This document shows positions 23,944 to 36,213 of a DNA stretch of 64,000 nt, in pieces. Source of the DNA: Rhizophagus irregularis (taxonomy: Eukaryota > Glomeromycota > Glomeromycetes > Glomerales > Glomeraceae); NCBI RefSeq assembly GCF_026210795.1, contig NC_089437.1, positions 5,022,001 through 5,086,000 of the forward strand, in the 5' to 3' direction. Numbering within the stretch: position 1 is the first letter of the stretch; the number at the start of each line of letters is the position of its first letter. The notes below the pieces were generated by a model. It ran no database searches and was not told where the DNA came from. It saw only the letters and a list, made by a program, of their open reading frames with translations. The position numbers were made by a program, and so were the translations under genes.

Positions 23944-24344
23944 TAGTGCTCCAAAATGAGTCGAGTTGACTCACGAGTTGGTCAAGTCGAGTTGAAAATT
24001 ACAATCAAATCGAATCGATTTGTGTTGAGTTAATAATTTAATAAAATCAAGTCAAGTCGAGTTAAGCCGAATTAAACATAATTCCGGCCAAATTTATGAA
24101 ATTTCCTTTTTTGGAAATTATGTTACACAAAATCCGAGACGAAATTTTTTTGAAAATTACAAAAATGGAATTTTGTGGAACGGCTATCACCAAAAAAGGA
24201 AATGATCGGCATAGCAGAATGAAATCACGTGATTTAATTCGACTCGACTCGATTCGGTTTGATAGGCCAACTCGACTCAAATAAAGTCGAGTTTATATTT
24301 TTTATAATTTTAACTCGACTTGACTTGACTCGTTCAAAGCTCTA
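23944..24344. mobile_element. Non-autonomous hAT foldback element (CGAGTCAAGTCGAG words)
   Basis: Left end TAGTGCTCCAAAATGAGTCG; right end (minus strand) TAGAGCTTTGAACGAGTC. The exact 8-bp target duplication CTAAGAAG is at 23936-23943 and 24345-24352. Both halves consist of self-complementary GAGTCGAGTTGA/CAACTCGACTT words. The middle (about 24066-24215) contains a second short palindromic sequence starting CCGGCCAAATTTATG and may be a further insertion. No gene. Confidence 0.9.
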
Positions 24345-24352
24345 CTAAGAAG

Positions 24353-26149
24353 AACCCTATCGCACATGTCACAACCCCTAAGGAGACAACACCATATAGG
24401 ATACTGACATCAAACGGGATTGTATAGCACATCCTAAAACCATCTTGGACTAAGACCCAACTCCATATGGCCTTCCCTACTAACCATTCACCTACTGTAA
24501 GGTAGTCTCTAGCCAGTATATTTTTGTTAGAGTTCCTTAACTAATGGTATAGTAGTGGCTTTCGTGATATCAGGTAACTATCTAGAACATACCACCATCT
24601 TAGATACTAAAAGGCCACTACAGCCCGTGATTACTTACTACCGATGGTACAGTTGTGAACTCCTAGTAGTAGTTGTGAAGGTTCTCCAACACAGACCGTG
24701 ACTACCAGGACAGGAAACCTCAAGGAATCTCTAGAATCACCTTTTACAGTAGTTACCATACTACCAAGGATCACCAACCAGGAGCTAAATATGGTGGGGA
24801 ATCGAACCCCATACCTTATCCCAATACCATCTGTTCAGGAATATACAGGTTGGTCTAAACAGCATAGTGGACATGCTCATATCACCTTGCCGATCATTTG
24901 CTGATCACTAATTCCGGATTTTAAAAACTTATTGCAAAATCACAAATATTTTTCAAATTTTGTGGCAAAAAAATAATGGAAATCTAAGTAAAAACACTAA
25001 ATTATCATATGACTTTAATTATGTAATTATTAGACAATTTTTAATAATATCATAAAAATATTATTTGTATATGGTAATTCACTAATTATTGCCGATCATC
25101 AGACAAAAATTAAAGTGCGAAGATAAATATGTGAGTGCGAAACTTAAGAATTTGCACAAATATTCTTTATATTATGTAGAATCTATAAAAAAAATAATGC
25201 AGTGATCTGATTCATAATGCAGGTTTTTTATTAGTAACATAATTAGTGAATAATTTCGTAAAATGAATAAATATATGCCAAATACTAATAAAATCTAATG
25301 AAATTTAATACACAATAAATTAAAACTAAATTTAAGTTATTTGTGAAATTTGAACATATTAATTATTATGTAAATTTTTTTAGCAACGGTATTTATATTA
25401 TGTGATAATTGAAAAATGATCGGCAAATGATTGACAAATGATCAGTCAGTATTGTGATAAAATAGGGATGTCCGCTATGCTGGTCTAAACCTATTAGAAG
25501 TTAAACTACTATGAAGACATTGCAACCTGACTTTACCATCTAAGGTACCCATCTAGCATAACAAACCCCATGCAGTAAAGCATGCCACACCTTTAGTGGT
25601 ATAATTCTTCTAAAGGCCGATGAAGATAATACACTTCCCTGATGGTATGCAAGCGATGCCAACCGACAGGACTCTGAACATACCAATGACCTCTTAGAAA
25701 ATGTGGAAAGGATATCAAGACTCTTTATTAAAATATGTGGCCATTACCGTACATACTAATACACCAGGATGCAATCCAATCCAACTAATCCCTGTATCTT
25801 CATGCTATTAGTGGTAGCGTCCGCAGTAAAATTTGTTTATTTTTGTGATCGGCAGAATTGAACCTGTGACCTCACCATATTCTGGCTTAATGAGTATCTC
25901 AGTCATATACCACTGAGATAGAGTGATCAACTCTTACAACTCACATTTGATATGCTAACAGTGATTTTATTATAGTATTATTCGCACATTTACAAAGATA
26001 AGTAAAAATAAAATAAATAACCAACTAAAAACAAATAGTCACACAAATTTGTATAAATAGATAAGAAACTAATCTATAAAACCCAAATTTGTATATCCCA
26101 ACTTTAAATCTACAAAAGCAAAGTTTCAGATCAACTACCTAAGTCCAAT
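24353..26149. other. Repeat debris with an inner foldback element and tRNA-like sequences
   Basis: Less AT-rich flanks (24353-24870 and 25470-25980) enclose an AT-rich insert. Inverted words GGTCTAAACAGCATAGTGGACAT (24849-24871) and its counterpart GATGTCCGCTATGCTGGTCT (25468-25487) mark the arms, and GCCGATCATTTGCTGATCA recurs in inverted form near 25400-25445. A near-perfect T-arm (GGGGTTCGATTCCCC on the minus strand, 24794-24808) and the sequence at 25845-25935 suggest a SINE or retro-derived origin. No ORF of interest. Confidence 0.5.
25845..25935 (-). tRNA. tRNA-like sequence (pseudo-tRNA or SINE head)
   Basis: On the minus strand there is an A-box-like TATCTCAGTGGTATATGA with a closing CTGAGATA, then about 35 bp later a B-box-like AGGTTCAATTCTG and a GATCAC that could pair with the TGATCAC upstream. 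The D-stem is too long and the T-stem mispairs, so a functional tRNA is unlikely; a SINE or decayed tRNA is the better reading. Confidence 0.3.
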
Positions 26150-29100
26150 CCATCCTACCTACAATCCAGTAAGCCAAAACACTAAATCGGACGAAGCCTG
26201 TTTGACTTTTCAGAAAATCTGAAAGGTTGTTAAGCTAATCCATTCTTCAGAAATTAGCAAAATGTGTCCAAAAAAATACCAAGAAAGGACCATTTAGAAG
26301 CCTGAAGTGAGGAATGAGACTTGTTGGCTAGGAAGAAAGTCACCGAAGAAGTATCATAATGGAAATTCGTAAAATTGGAACTTTTGGTTATACGGAAAAG
26401 AGCGGGCATAATATCTAAAGCCTTATCTTTAAAAGATTTCATCTTACATCTAGGACGCCATAGTTGATGGTAAATTTCACGATGAAGCTTAAGAAAATTT
26501 TTTGAGATAATGTTACAGGCGGCACGTCAGAACAGGCCGAAGCTGGAAATAAGTAGAGATGTAAGGTCATATGGAATGAAGTCTCAGAGAAACTAAAGAC
26601 CAGTAAAAGATGAACATTCAGAGTAATGTTGTAAGAACGAAAACCCAATAGAAGGAAGAGCTTTTAATTGTGCTAGAAGTGAATTCAAGTCCAAACGACT
26701 TTAGGAAAGGAGGAAGCTTTTTGAGCCAGACGGGTTAAAAACTGATCCATGAGTTCAAGCAGAATATTGCGGGAAAATATTGGAGAAGGAGTATTATTTT
26801 CTGAAAGCGGAAAGACTTCTGGAAAATAAGTAAAAAAATGTTCAAGAGTTTCCATGAAGATACCACAATTCGGGCATAGTGAATCATCCGCATATAAGTT
26901 CGGGTAGTGATGTCACAATCGGAATATCAAAGGAAGTTCATCAAACCACAATTTTAATTAAAAGCAGAATGATGTGGAGATACGTGAAATATCTAAAAAA
27001 TGATGCAGCGTGTCTTGGAGAACGGCAAAGGTAAGATTCCAATCAATCGCAAAATACAAGGATCGTAAAGGAGCGAATCTAGAAAGACTTAGTAATTCAA
27101 AGAAGGCTTTCATGACCGAAATAGTTTACCAATAGGCAACTGGATCGATAGTAAGAGGAACATTATTACACAAAGAGGCGACAAGTACTCGACAAGTAAA
27201 GGTAATAGAATCTAATAAATTCCTAAAAGAAATAAAGAAATATCGGAAGATAAGGAATCAGCAAACGTCAGGCAACAAGAGAGATATGTATCAGTAAAGA
27301 CATCCACTATTATTTGAAAGGAGCAATTAATATTCGACTCTAGTTTGCAACAATATATAGCCATCCAGAGAACATATAGAGGAAGACGAACATATCGTTC
27401 AGGGGAGGACTGGCAAAAAGTTGACAGGAAAGAGTCAAATGGGTGAATGGTATAAAATACAACAGAACTGTTACAGGGCAAAAGACGAAGAATGCGAAGT
27501 ACAAGGCCTAATTCAGAGGCTTATGTAGAAAGAGGTCCATTGGTCCATGAAAGGACATCAGAGGCGAGAATGAGGTTGTCTCTCTTTGTAACCATTCACA
27601 AATGATTTTATCATCAGGCGCGGAATTAAAATGCCTTTTAGCATAGATGTAAATATGGTGATTCATTCTGATACATATATCCAGATCAGTATCAGGGAGA
27701 ACATTGGGTAGTTGAGAAGAAACGTTAACTTTTGCAGGAAAATTATTGGAGAAAGTATTTACCAAGAATAATTCAGGAATGCACACACGGGAATAGCCTA
27801 ATAAAATTTTAAAAAATGAACATATCAAAAAAGGAGAAAGAAATAAATTAATATTATTACAAGTAGAATCAATTCGTGAAGACTTGTGAAATAATTGTAA
27901 ACATCTATAAGAAGGAAGAAAAGTTAAACAAGTTCGATGGAATAATTTAAATCTAACAGATCGCATTTGAAAAGGATCATCTACAATTAATGCATCATGC
28001 AAAGGACAACCATGACAAGGAGACAGGACGGATCGATTAGAGGAAGAAGTAACCTAATGTGAAAAGTATATTATACGAATGCCATGTACATTAACAGTAT
28101 AAAAAGCACGTCCAAAAATTAGGGAATCTGAAGCATCTAATCCAACTATTCAATAATAACGATTATGGGCTTTCAAGTGAGAATATTCATCAATAACAGC
28201 TAAGGTGAAATCTTGCAATTTTAGCAATTGAGGAGGATAAATTAAAGGAATGTTCACAGCTGGTAAATAAGAAATTAAATTAGGTATACTAATAAAACGA
28301 GTGAACCAAGAAGAAGTTTTCCCAGTTTTAGGGACAAGGTTTATTCTTTTTAGATCCATCCAAGTAAAAACAAACTGATGAAACGGATCAATAAGTTGTA
28401 AAAGACACCAAAGTGGAGAAAACAGCCAAGTAGATTTTTTAGAATTCACAAGTTCAGACGATAAAGTGACCAAAGGAACGGAAGAGGTTGGTATTAAATC
28501 CAAACAGAAAGCAGGAGGAAGTTTGATATTCAGACCACTTTTAAAAAGAAGTCGTAAAGATTGGAAGATCCAATTATGAGAAAGAGACTTTCAGCTAGAA
28601 TTCCATTGAAATATTATCCAGGGAGGAGGGCCATTTCAGGGCTGCTTAAAGAGTATGAAAGGTAATGGCTACCCAATTTGAATAATATGATCCAATGGTA
28701 TACAAAGAAACCCAAGCTATAAGGCGAGAAGCAAGTCTCTGACAGAGATAGATATAGGGATTGGTGTTCTTAGTGAGCAGGTTCGATGAAAAAGCTAAAA
28801 AGGGAAAGGCAATGATTTGAATTAAAGTAGCTTCCAGTATATAGGTAACTTGTGATCTAAAATAGATCTTTGAAAAAATGACAGCAGAATGAAGGTAGGC
28901 AAGCTAGGAGGAAGTCAGTATCTTAAAACGGACTGTTTGAACGAAAGTGCGGTATATATCTTTAATTTGAGAAACTACAAAAGAAGGGGAACCTTGAAGA
29001 TTGAACTAAACTCTAAGAAATCGGAACAAAAAGGAAAGCTTTAAAGGAATTAATTGAAGATTCACATTAGCCACCAAGGCTGGAAGTTCTGAAGAAAGCA

Positions 29101-29860
29101 AAAATGTAATCGGGAAAGGATTGGACAAAAAGCAAACTAGTTCATATTTTGAAAAATTTGCAGTAATATTATTGAGAAAATAAAAACCCTAGCAATGGAT
29201 AAAAGGTATTAAAGTCCATCCAACGAGGCAGAGAGAAGTGTAGAATCATTCATGTAGGTAAGTTGTATAATCGGAACTATAGGGTCCATTTGTTTATTAT
29301 TATTAAGGGCAAGTATATCCTTAGATATATTAGAGGATCAAAGGTAAGGAGAAATGGTAGAATCTGATAATTCTGTAAGCAATAGATCAAAATATATGGT
29401 CCATAAAAGTGGAGAAATAACTTCTCTTTGATCAATTTTTATGAGAACATTATATGGCGAGGTTAAGCCATATGGCGTAAAAATGCGATTTTTCCTATTG
29501 GTAAATAAACTAATGATAAAATTAGATAAATTTTCAGAAAACCGTAAATGGTTAAAAGCTAATCGCAGCATTCGTAAATCAATAGAATCGAATGCCTTGG
29601 AAATATCTTGACTTAAAATCCATAATTCTTGCATGAAATGAGAAAGTTTATGACTTTTAATAATACCATCTAAGACATTAATTGGAGTGTTAACTGAGGA
29701 ACCAGGTAATCCAGCAAAATTATTGCCTTAAAGTACATGATACGAGAATAAAATATTGGAAAGTCTATTATTCACGACTTTGACCAGTAATTTCTGAGCA
29801 GTTTTCAAAAGAATAACACTAGTTGAAAAAGGAATATTTGGTCTTAGTAAAATTCGGCCT
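26150..29860 (-). pseudogene. 5'-truncated, decayed LINE retrotransposon
   Basis: The minus strand reads through reverse-transcriptase blocks. At 29640-29860 is a segment ending NNRLSNILFSYHVL and a G-L-P-G. At 29338-29634 is the motif A block SQDISKAFDSIDLRM and a motif B block with ISPLLWTIYFD. At 29240-29270 motif C reads QLTYMNDSTLLSAS, where the usual first Asp of Y-x-D-D is Asn. Further down, 27212-27481 has a V-F-T-D context reminiscent of a C-terminal RNase H domain. Many frameshifts and stops interrupt it. LINEs copy themselves by target-primed reverse transcription; this one is dead. Its 5' end stops near 29860 next to the second DDE element. Confidence 0.7.
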
Positions 29861-30130
29861 ATATTCGACTAAAATTAAAAATTTGACCTTAATTAGCAAT
29901 GATTTACGATTAAACATTAGTTGAATAACCAACCATGCTGGTTGAATAGCCACATCACACGTTACACATATTAAAAGTTTAAAAAAGAATCTTATGCATT
30001 CTTTTTTAAACTTTTATTATTTCTTTTCCTCATCCTTTGGCTCTATAGGCGTGGAAAAAAACAAAAAAAAATTATTTTATTTTTTTTTTTAAAATTTTAA
30101 TGTGGCTCTTTCCCTTTTCGTAGTAATTCT
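29861..30130. other. Spacer or leader before the mini-exon array
   Basis: Contains a GGTTGAATAACCAACC-like palindrome (29929-29955) and an imperfect inverted repeat AGTTTAAAAAAGAATC/GATTCTTTTTTAAACT-type at 29969-30016. It could be the left end of the second element, but I found no matching inverted repeat on the far side. Confidence 0.35.
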
Positions 30131-32405
30131 ATGGGAATGCCAGTCAAAACCACGTACCGGACTTTGGATAATAAGGTAAATGGGAAGGGGAAGTCTTTTT
30201 TTTTACTTTAGAACCATTTTTTTTTACTTTAGAAACATTTTAACATTTCTTTTTTTTCTTTTTCTTGCAGGTATTGCCAGATGAAATTAATGAATTTCAT
30301 GATAATAAAAAAACTAAGATTCGTAAGTAGAATCTTAGTAGTTTTTTTAATATTATGGAACGGTTACTAACCATTTTTGTTTTTTTTATAGGTTTCAGGA
30401 AAACGAAGGGAAAGGGTAAGATGAAGGGAAAAAGGTAAAATGAAAGGGAAAAGGTAAAATGAAGGGGAAAGAGAAAATGAAAGGAAAGGGTAAAATAAAA
30501 GGAAAAGGGAAAACGAAGGGAAAGAGAAAATGAAAGGAAAGGGTAAAACAAAAGAGAAAAATGAAAGTGAATGGGAACGGAAAAAGAAGTACTTTTTTAA
30601 GATTCGTATTATATTACGAATCTTAAATTTTTTTTTTCTTTTTTATTATTATAGAACGGTTTACTAACCGTTTCTTTCTTTTTCTTATAGGTTCGGGTGG
30701 ATTTCCGACGAATAGAAAACCAAGATTCGTAAGTAAGTACAAATCTTAGTTTGATTTTTTTTCTTTTTTTTTAAAATATTATGAACGGTTACTAATAACC
30801 GTTCTTTTCTATTTTTTAAGTTTCGGGTGGGCTTTTGAAGAAGGAAAACCAAGAAATTAAGATTCATAAGTAAATACGAATCTTGGTTTAATTTTTTTTT
30901 TTAAAAAAAAATATTACGAACGGTTACTAATAACCATTTTTTTCTATTTTTTAGGTTTCAGATGGGCTTCCGATCTTTGGAAAAGTGGAACCAAGATTCA
31001 TAAGTAAATACGAATCTTGGTTTAATTTTTTTTTTAAAAAAAAAAAATATTACGAACAGTTACTAATAACCATTCTTTTCTATTTTTTAGGTTCTGGATA
31101 GGCTTCTGAAGTATAGAAAAATCAAGTTTCATATGCACGAAACTTGGTTTATTTTTTTTATTTTTTAATTTAATATGAATAGTTACTAACCGTTCTTTTT
31201 TTACTTTTTTTTTAGATTCAGCTGTTCGGGTGGGCTTCCGAAGTATAGAAACTTCAAAGATTCGTAAGTATGAATTCTTTGGAGTTTTTTTTTTATATTT
31301 TTAACATAAACGGTTAATACTAACTGTTCTTTTTTATTTTTTTTTAGGCTTGACTCTCAGGTGACTTCTGAAGAATGGAAAAAACCAAGTTTCATAAGTT
31401 CAAAATTTGGTTATTTTTTTTTGTTTATTTTTTTTATTTTTAATATTATGAACGGTTATTAATAACCGTTCTTTTTCTTTTTTTGGGATCAGATGTTCTA
31501 AAGCTGAAGAATGGGAAAATTCCAAGATTCGTAAAAATCTTGGATTTTTTTTTATTTTTTTTTAAAAAAATATTACGAATAGTTACTAATAACTGTTCTT
31601 TTCTATTTTTAGAATCTGGTGGATTTCCGAAGAAAGGAAAATCAAGAAACCAAGATTCGTAAGTAAATACGAATCTTGGTTTAATTTTTTTTGTTTTTTA
31701 TTTAATATATGAACGGTTCTAACTGTTCTTTTCTTTTTTTTAGGATCTGGCAGGCTTCTGAAGAACAGAAAACCAAAAAACCAAGATTCGTAAGTAAGTA
31801 CGAATCTTGGTTTTTTTTTTGTTTTTTTTAATATATGAATGGTTTACTAATAACCGTTCTTTTCTTTTTTTTAGTATCGGGTAGACTTCTGAAAAATGAA
31901 AACCCAAAGATTCGTAAGTATGAATCTTTGATTTTTTTTTATTTATTATTATTACGAATGGTTTACTAACCATTCTTTCTTTTTTTTATAGGATCAGGTG
32001 GGTTTCTGAAGAATGAAAACCCAAAAATAAAGATTCGTAAGTACAGATCTTTAATTTTTATTTATTTATTATTATTACAAATGGTTTACTAACCATTCTT
32101 TCTTTTTTTTATAGTTTAGGTGGGCTTCTGAAGAATGAAAACCCAAAGATTCGTAAGTACGAATCTTTATATATTTTTTTTTATTTTTTTTTATCATTTT
32201 GGAATGGTTTACTAACCGTTCCTTTCTTTTTTTATAGGTTCAGCAGGCTTCTGTGTGGAAAAACCAAGATTCGTAAGTACAAATCTTGGTTTAATTTTTT
32301 TAATTTTTTTTTAATATTAATAAATGGTTACTAATAACCGTTCTTTCTTTTTTTTAGGTTCGGTGGGCTTCTGACCTTTGGGAAAAAGGAACCAAGATTC
32401 ATAAG
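30131..32405 (+). repeat. Tandem array of about 16 mini-exon/intron units
   Basis: A short ORF starting at 30131 ends at a donor (AATAAG/GTAAAT, 30175). Then come units with poly-T and AG, an exon-like block, and GTAAGTA. Blocks: 30271-30322, 30392-30605, 30691-30728, 30821-30865, 30955-30999, 31091-31130, 31216-31263, 31348-31393, about 31487-31530, 31613-31658, 31744-31789, 31875-31913, 31992-32036, 32115-32152, 32238-32272 and 32358-32400. The donor lies in a palindrome (CCAAGATTCGTAAGTACGAA...) and the intron carries TACTAAC or TACTAAT inside AACGGTTTACTAACCGTT, 20-30 bp before the AG. Consensus block: GTTCAGGTGGGCTTCTGAAG... ending AAGATTC. Four blocks have ATAAGT instead of GTAAGT. Confidence 0.85.
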
Positions 32406-32562
32406 TATGACAATTAAATAAAATATATAAATATTTTTAAGTGACTGATCGACACTTAACAGGATAAAATGACCGGCAACCTATAATTAATTTTATGGGC
32501 TTTGTTATTAATAAAAAAACTTTTTTTGGAATCTTGCGTTCTTTATTATACAAACTTTCTCA

Positions 32563-34666
32563 ATGAGCAAAAAAAGACAGTATACAATAACCCTTTTGGC
32601 CAAGGGAATTATTTCAGAAGATTTGCATTACGGTATATATGCACGAAATTGGTGGGAATTATGTAAATTTGATAAAACTAACGCTAATTTGATACCTTAT
32701 CGATTATTTATGTCTGTTAATTGTTATCTTAACAATAAGAACTTTGCAATAACAGTTCTTAATAATGAACAAACACAAAATCCATGTTTCCGCTGTGTTT
32801 GTGATGATAAAGATTCTGGAGCTCAGCCATCAGCTTCTGTAGCAATTAATGAAACGTATAACCAAATTTTTGGTAATAAAACAAAATATTCAGGATTAGC
32901 TGTTATGGGGTTTGATAATGAATCAATTATTCATGAGTTAATAGCAGATGTTCAATTTATTCCAATATTTATTCATTTAGATAAAATATTAATTGTGGTC
33001 AGTAAAATTGGTATTTCATCTTGTGAAGAATATTATGGTGCTGGTCCAGGATATCTTTCTACACTTATAACGAAATATAATGGTAAACAATCACTTTTTA
33101 TACAATCTATACTAGAAGATGAATGTAGTTTGGACGTTTATTATGAAGGTATTAAATTATACCATAATAAGGATACTACGCCTAATAAAATTTGGGAGAC
33201 TATTGGCATTCTCAGAAAATATGATGGAGTGACTTTATTTGGAATCACTAATTCATACGTTCAACAAAAATTGGAAGAATTGAAAAAGAATAATAATATA
33301 ATTACTTGTATGAGTGATAATTGGGAAAATATTGATTTACTGAATCTTATATTTGAACAAAATATAAAAAAACGTTAAATTGCTAATACATTTTCAGATT
33401 GATCAAACTTATTTACAAACTGGTACAAACAAACTAATACAATAATTCAATTTCCTGCAATTTTATTTCAAATTTATCTGGAAAATTATCAATTTCAAGA
33501 AAAAGAATTAGGTGCATGGCGAGCAATGCTTCGTGCCTCTGGTTGTATTAATATCACCTCATTTTCAAAAAAATGGCATATAATTGAATTTTGGATAAAG
33601 GCACCAGATTCTTCACCTGATAGGGAAAATCTAGCGAAACTTTTTAAATCAGGAATGCTAGTAGTGATAGAAAAGAAATCTAACCCTGATAATGAAAATA
33701 AAACACTTTGGAAAAGTTTACAAAAAGCTTTAGAAAAAAATAAAAGAGGAGATGATGGAAAAGTTAGAATTCTTTCAATAATTGCCGAAAATTTTACATA
33801 TAAAAAACTCAAAGAAAAGTTTGGGGTAAAGCCAAAATCTATATTTATTGAATTTACTATAAAATAAATCTTAAAAAAACTGTTATTATTACATACAGGT
33901 AGGAAATGATACAATTAATTCCACACGAAAACATGCAAAACTTAATGGACCAGGAGCACCAAGCCTAATAAAACCAAGAAGAATTGTTAAACAAATGTCT
34001 GAAATTAAAGAAAAACAATTTCTAATATTTTTTCAGGATCGAAGTATAGTTGTACAAAGTTCTTACAAAGTGGATAAAAATGGATTGCCAATATTATATA
34101 TGCGTGATCAAAAAACTAAACTGTGGAAAAAATTTGAAGAAACTTTTCCTAATGGTATGAAAAAGACATCATTTATGGGCCGATTAGCAAACTGTAGTAA
34201 TATCAAATATCGAGATGATATGGGTGAACTTTGTCTCACCTGTAATGAGTATGGCTATACTTCATTTGAATCTTTAATAGCTATTGCACGCAATACATTT
34301 TCACAAAAAGATCAATTAGTAAGTAAATTCTATTTTGATAAATGAATTATTTTAGGTTGAAAAATATTATTTACCTTTTAATATATCCTCAGGATAATAT
34401 ATTGCGAAAAATTGATGCTTTAAAGCGCCATATGCGTTATGGTTATGAAAGAGAATTAGTGGTTGATGCTGATGGTACAACAAAACATAATCCCATTGTT
34501 TGCCATATGCCTTTGGAAAATGTTCTGAAAAACATAATTCATGGTGCTTAGAATGTGATAAGTTTTTTGAATTTTTTGAATTTATGCAATTACATGTAAT
34601 GGAAGATCAAGCCACTTCTTTAGAATAAATAAAAAAACAATTGCAGTATTTTTTAGCCCATACAAC
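32563..34666 (+). pseudogene. DDE-type transposon gene, N-terminal and middle part
   Basis: The first reading frame (32563-33375) gives 271 residues, start MSKKRQYTITLL, family of the N-domain unknown; it has FRCVCDD and a SCEEYYGAGPGYLS segment. The same frame continues past TAA (33376) and TGA (33400) into WYKQTNTIIQFPAIL and a lysine-rich domain to 33866. After an intron-like gap, 33901-34320 reads on with RKHAKLNGPGAPSL and MGRLANCSNIKYRDDMGEL; a GTAAGT donor at 34320 and a further exon (34396-34551) follow. The last stretch (CAATTGCAGTATTTTTTAGCC) is cut at 34666 by the hAT insertion and resumes at 36222. A transposase of the second large element; dead by stops and insertion. Confidence 0.65.
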
Positions 34667-36213
34667 TAAGGCTCCGATCAGTTTCAGTAATTACCGAACC
34701 GAACCGATCAGTTTCGGTATCGGAACAGTTTCGGTATTCTGATTTACTGAACCGAACCTTTCGGTAAATTTACTGATCGGTTTCGGTAACTTCGGTTTCG
34801 GTATCGGTTTTGCGATTTACCGAACCGATTTACTGAACTGATATTTTCGGTATCAGTTTCAGTAAATTTTACCGATCACTTTGGTAAATTTTACTGATCA
34901 CTTTGGTAAATTTTACTGATCATTTCGGTAAATTTACCGAACTGATTTGCCGAACGTTTTGTGACGTTGATAAAAAACGTCGCAAAACGTTTTTTTTGAC
35001 AATTTAATAAAAATGTTGCGAAACATTTTTATTAGTTAATTTATTTAAAAAAAAATGTTTCGCAACGTTTTTTTTGATAATTTAATAAAAACGTTGCGAA
35101 ACATTTTTATTAATTAATTTATTTTAAAAAAATGTTTCGCAACGTTTTTTTTGACAATTTAATAAAAACGTTGCGAAACGTTTTTATTTGTTAATTAATT
35201 TTAAAAAAATGTTTCGCAACGTTTTTCATAACTTTAATAGAAAACGTTGCGAAACGTTTTTTATTAGTTATTAATTTAAAAAAATGTTTCGCAATGTTTT
35301 TTTGATAATTTAATAAAAACGTTGCGAAACATTTTTATTAGTTAATTTATTTAAAAAAAAACGTTTGCAACATTTTTTTCAGTAAGCTTAATAGAAAATG
35401 TTGCGAAACATTTTTTATTAGTTAATTAATTAAAAAAAACGTTTCGCAACGTTTTTTTCAATAATTTAATAAAAGCGTTGTGAAAGCGTTTTATTTGTTA
35501 ATTTATTTTAAAAAAAATGTTTCTTTCAACGTTTTTTTCAACAACTTAATAGAAACGCGTTGAAACGTTTTTTATTAGTTAATTAATTTAAAAAAAAGCG
35601 TTTCGCTAACGTTTTTTTTGATAATTTAATAAAAATGTTGCAAAAGCGGTTTTATTTAAAAAAAAGCGTTTTGCAAGCGTTTTTTTCAATAACTTAATAA
35701 GCGTTGAAACGTTTTTTATTAGTTAATTAAAAAAATTAAAAAAAATGTTTCGCAACGTTTTTTTTCAATAATTTAATAAAAACGTTGCGAAACGGTTTTA
35801 TTAATTAATTTATTTTAAAAAAAAACATTTCGCAACATTTTTTTTTGATAATTTAATAAAAACGTTGCGAAACGTTTTTATTTGTTAATTTATTTTAAAA
35901 AAAAACATTTCGCAACGTTTTTTTCAATAAGCTTAATAGAAAATGTTGCGAAACGTTTTTTATTAAGAATTATTAATTTAATAAAAACGTTGCGAAACGT
36001 TTTTATTAGTTAATTTAATTAAAAAAAAACGTTTTCGCACATTTTTTTTAATAAAAAACGTTGCGAAAACGTTAAAAACTGAACCGATAATGAATCAGTA
36101 AATCGGTTCAGTTTTCAGTATTTACTGGTCGGTTTCGGTATTGATGATTACCGAAACCGATTGGTTTTGGTAATTAACAATGCCGATACCGATCAATTTG
36201 GTTCGGAGCCCTA
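34667..36213. mobile_element. Non-autonomous hAT element with CGTTGCGAAACG hairpin array
   Basis: Ends: left TAAGGCTCCGATCAG, right (minus strand) TAGGGCTCCGAACCAA. The exact 8-bp target duplication CATACAAC is at 34659-34666 and 36214-36221. Subterminal regions are ACCGAACCGATCAGTTTCGG-type self-complementary words; the interior (34960-36070) is an array of about 25 hairpins A5-ACGTTGCGAAACGT-T5 in both readings with TTAGTTAATTTATTT-type linkers. It lies inside an exon of the DDE gene. The interior hairpins here are better preserved (fewer CpG losses) than in the 1054-2465 array, suggesting a younger element. Confidence 0.92.
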
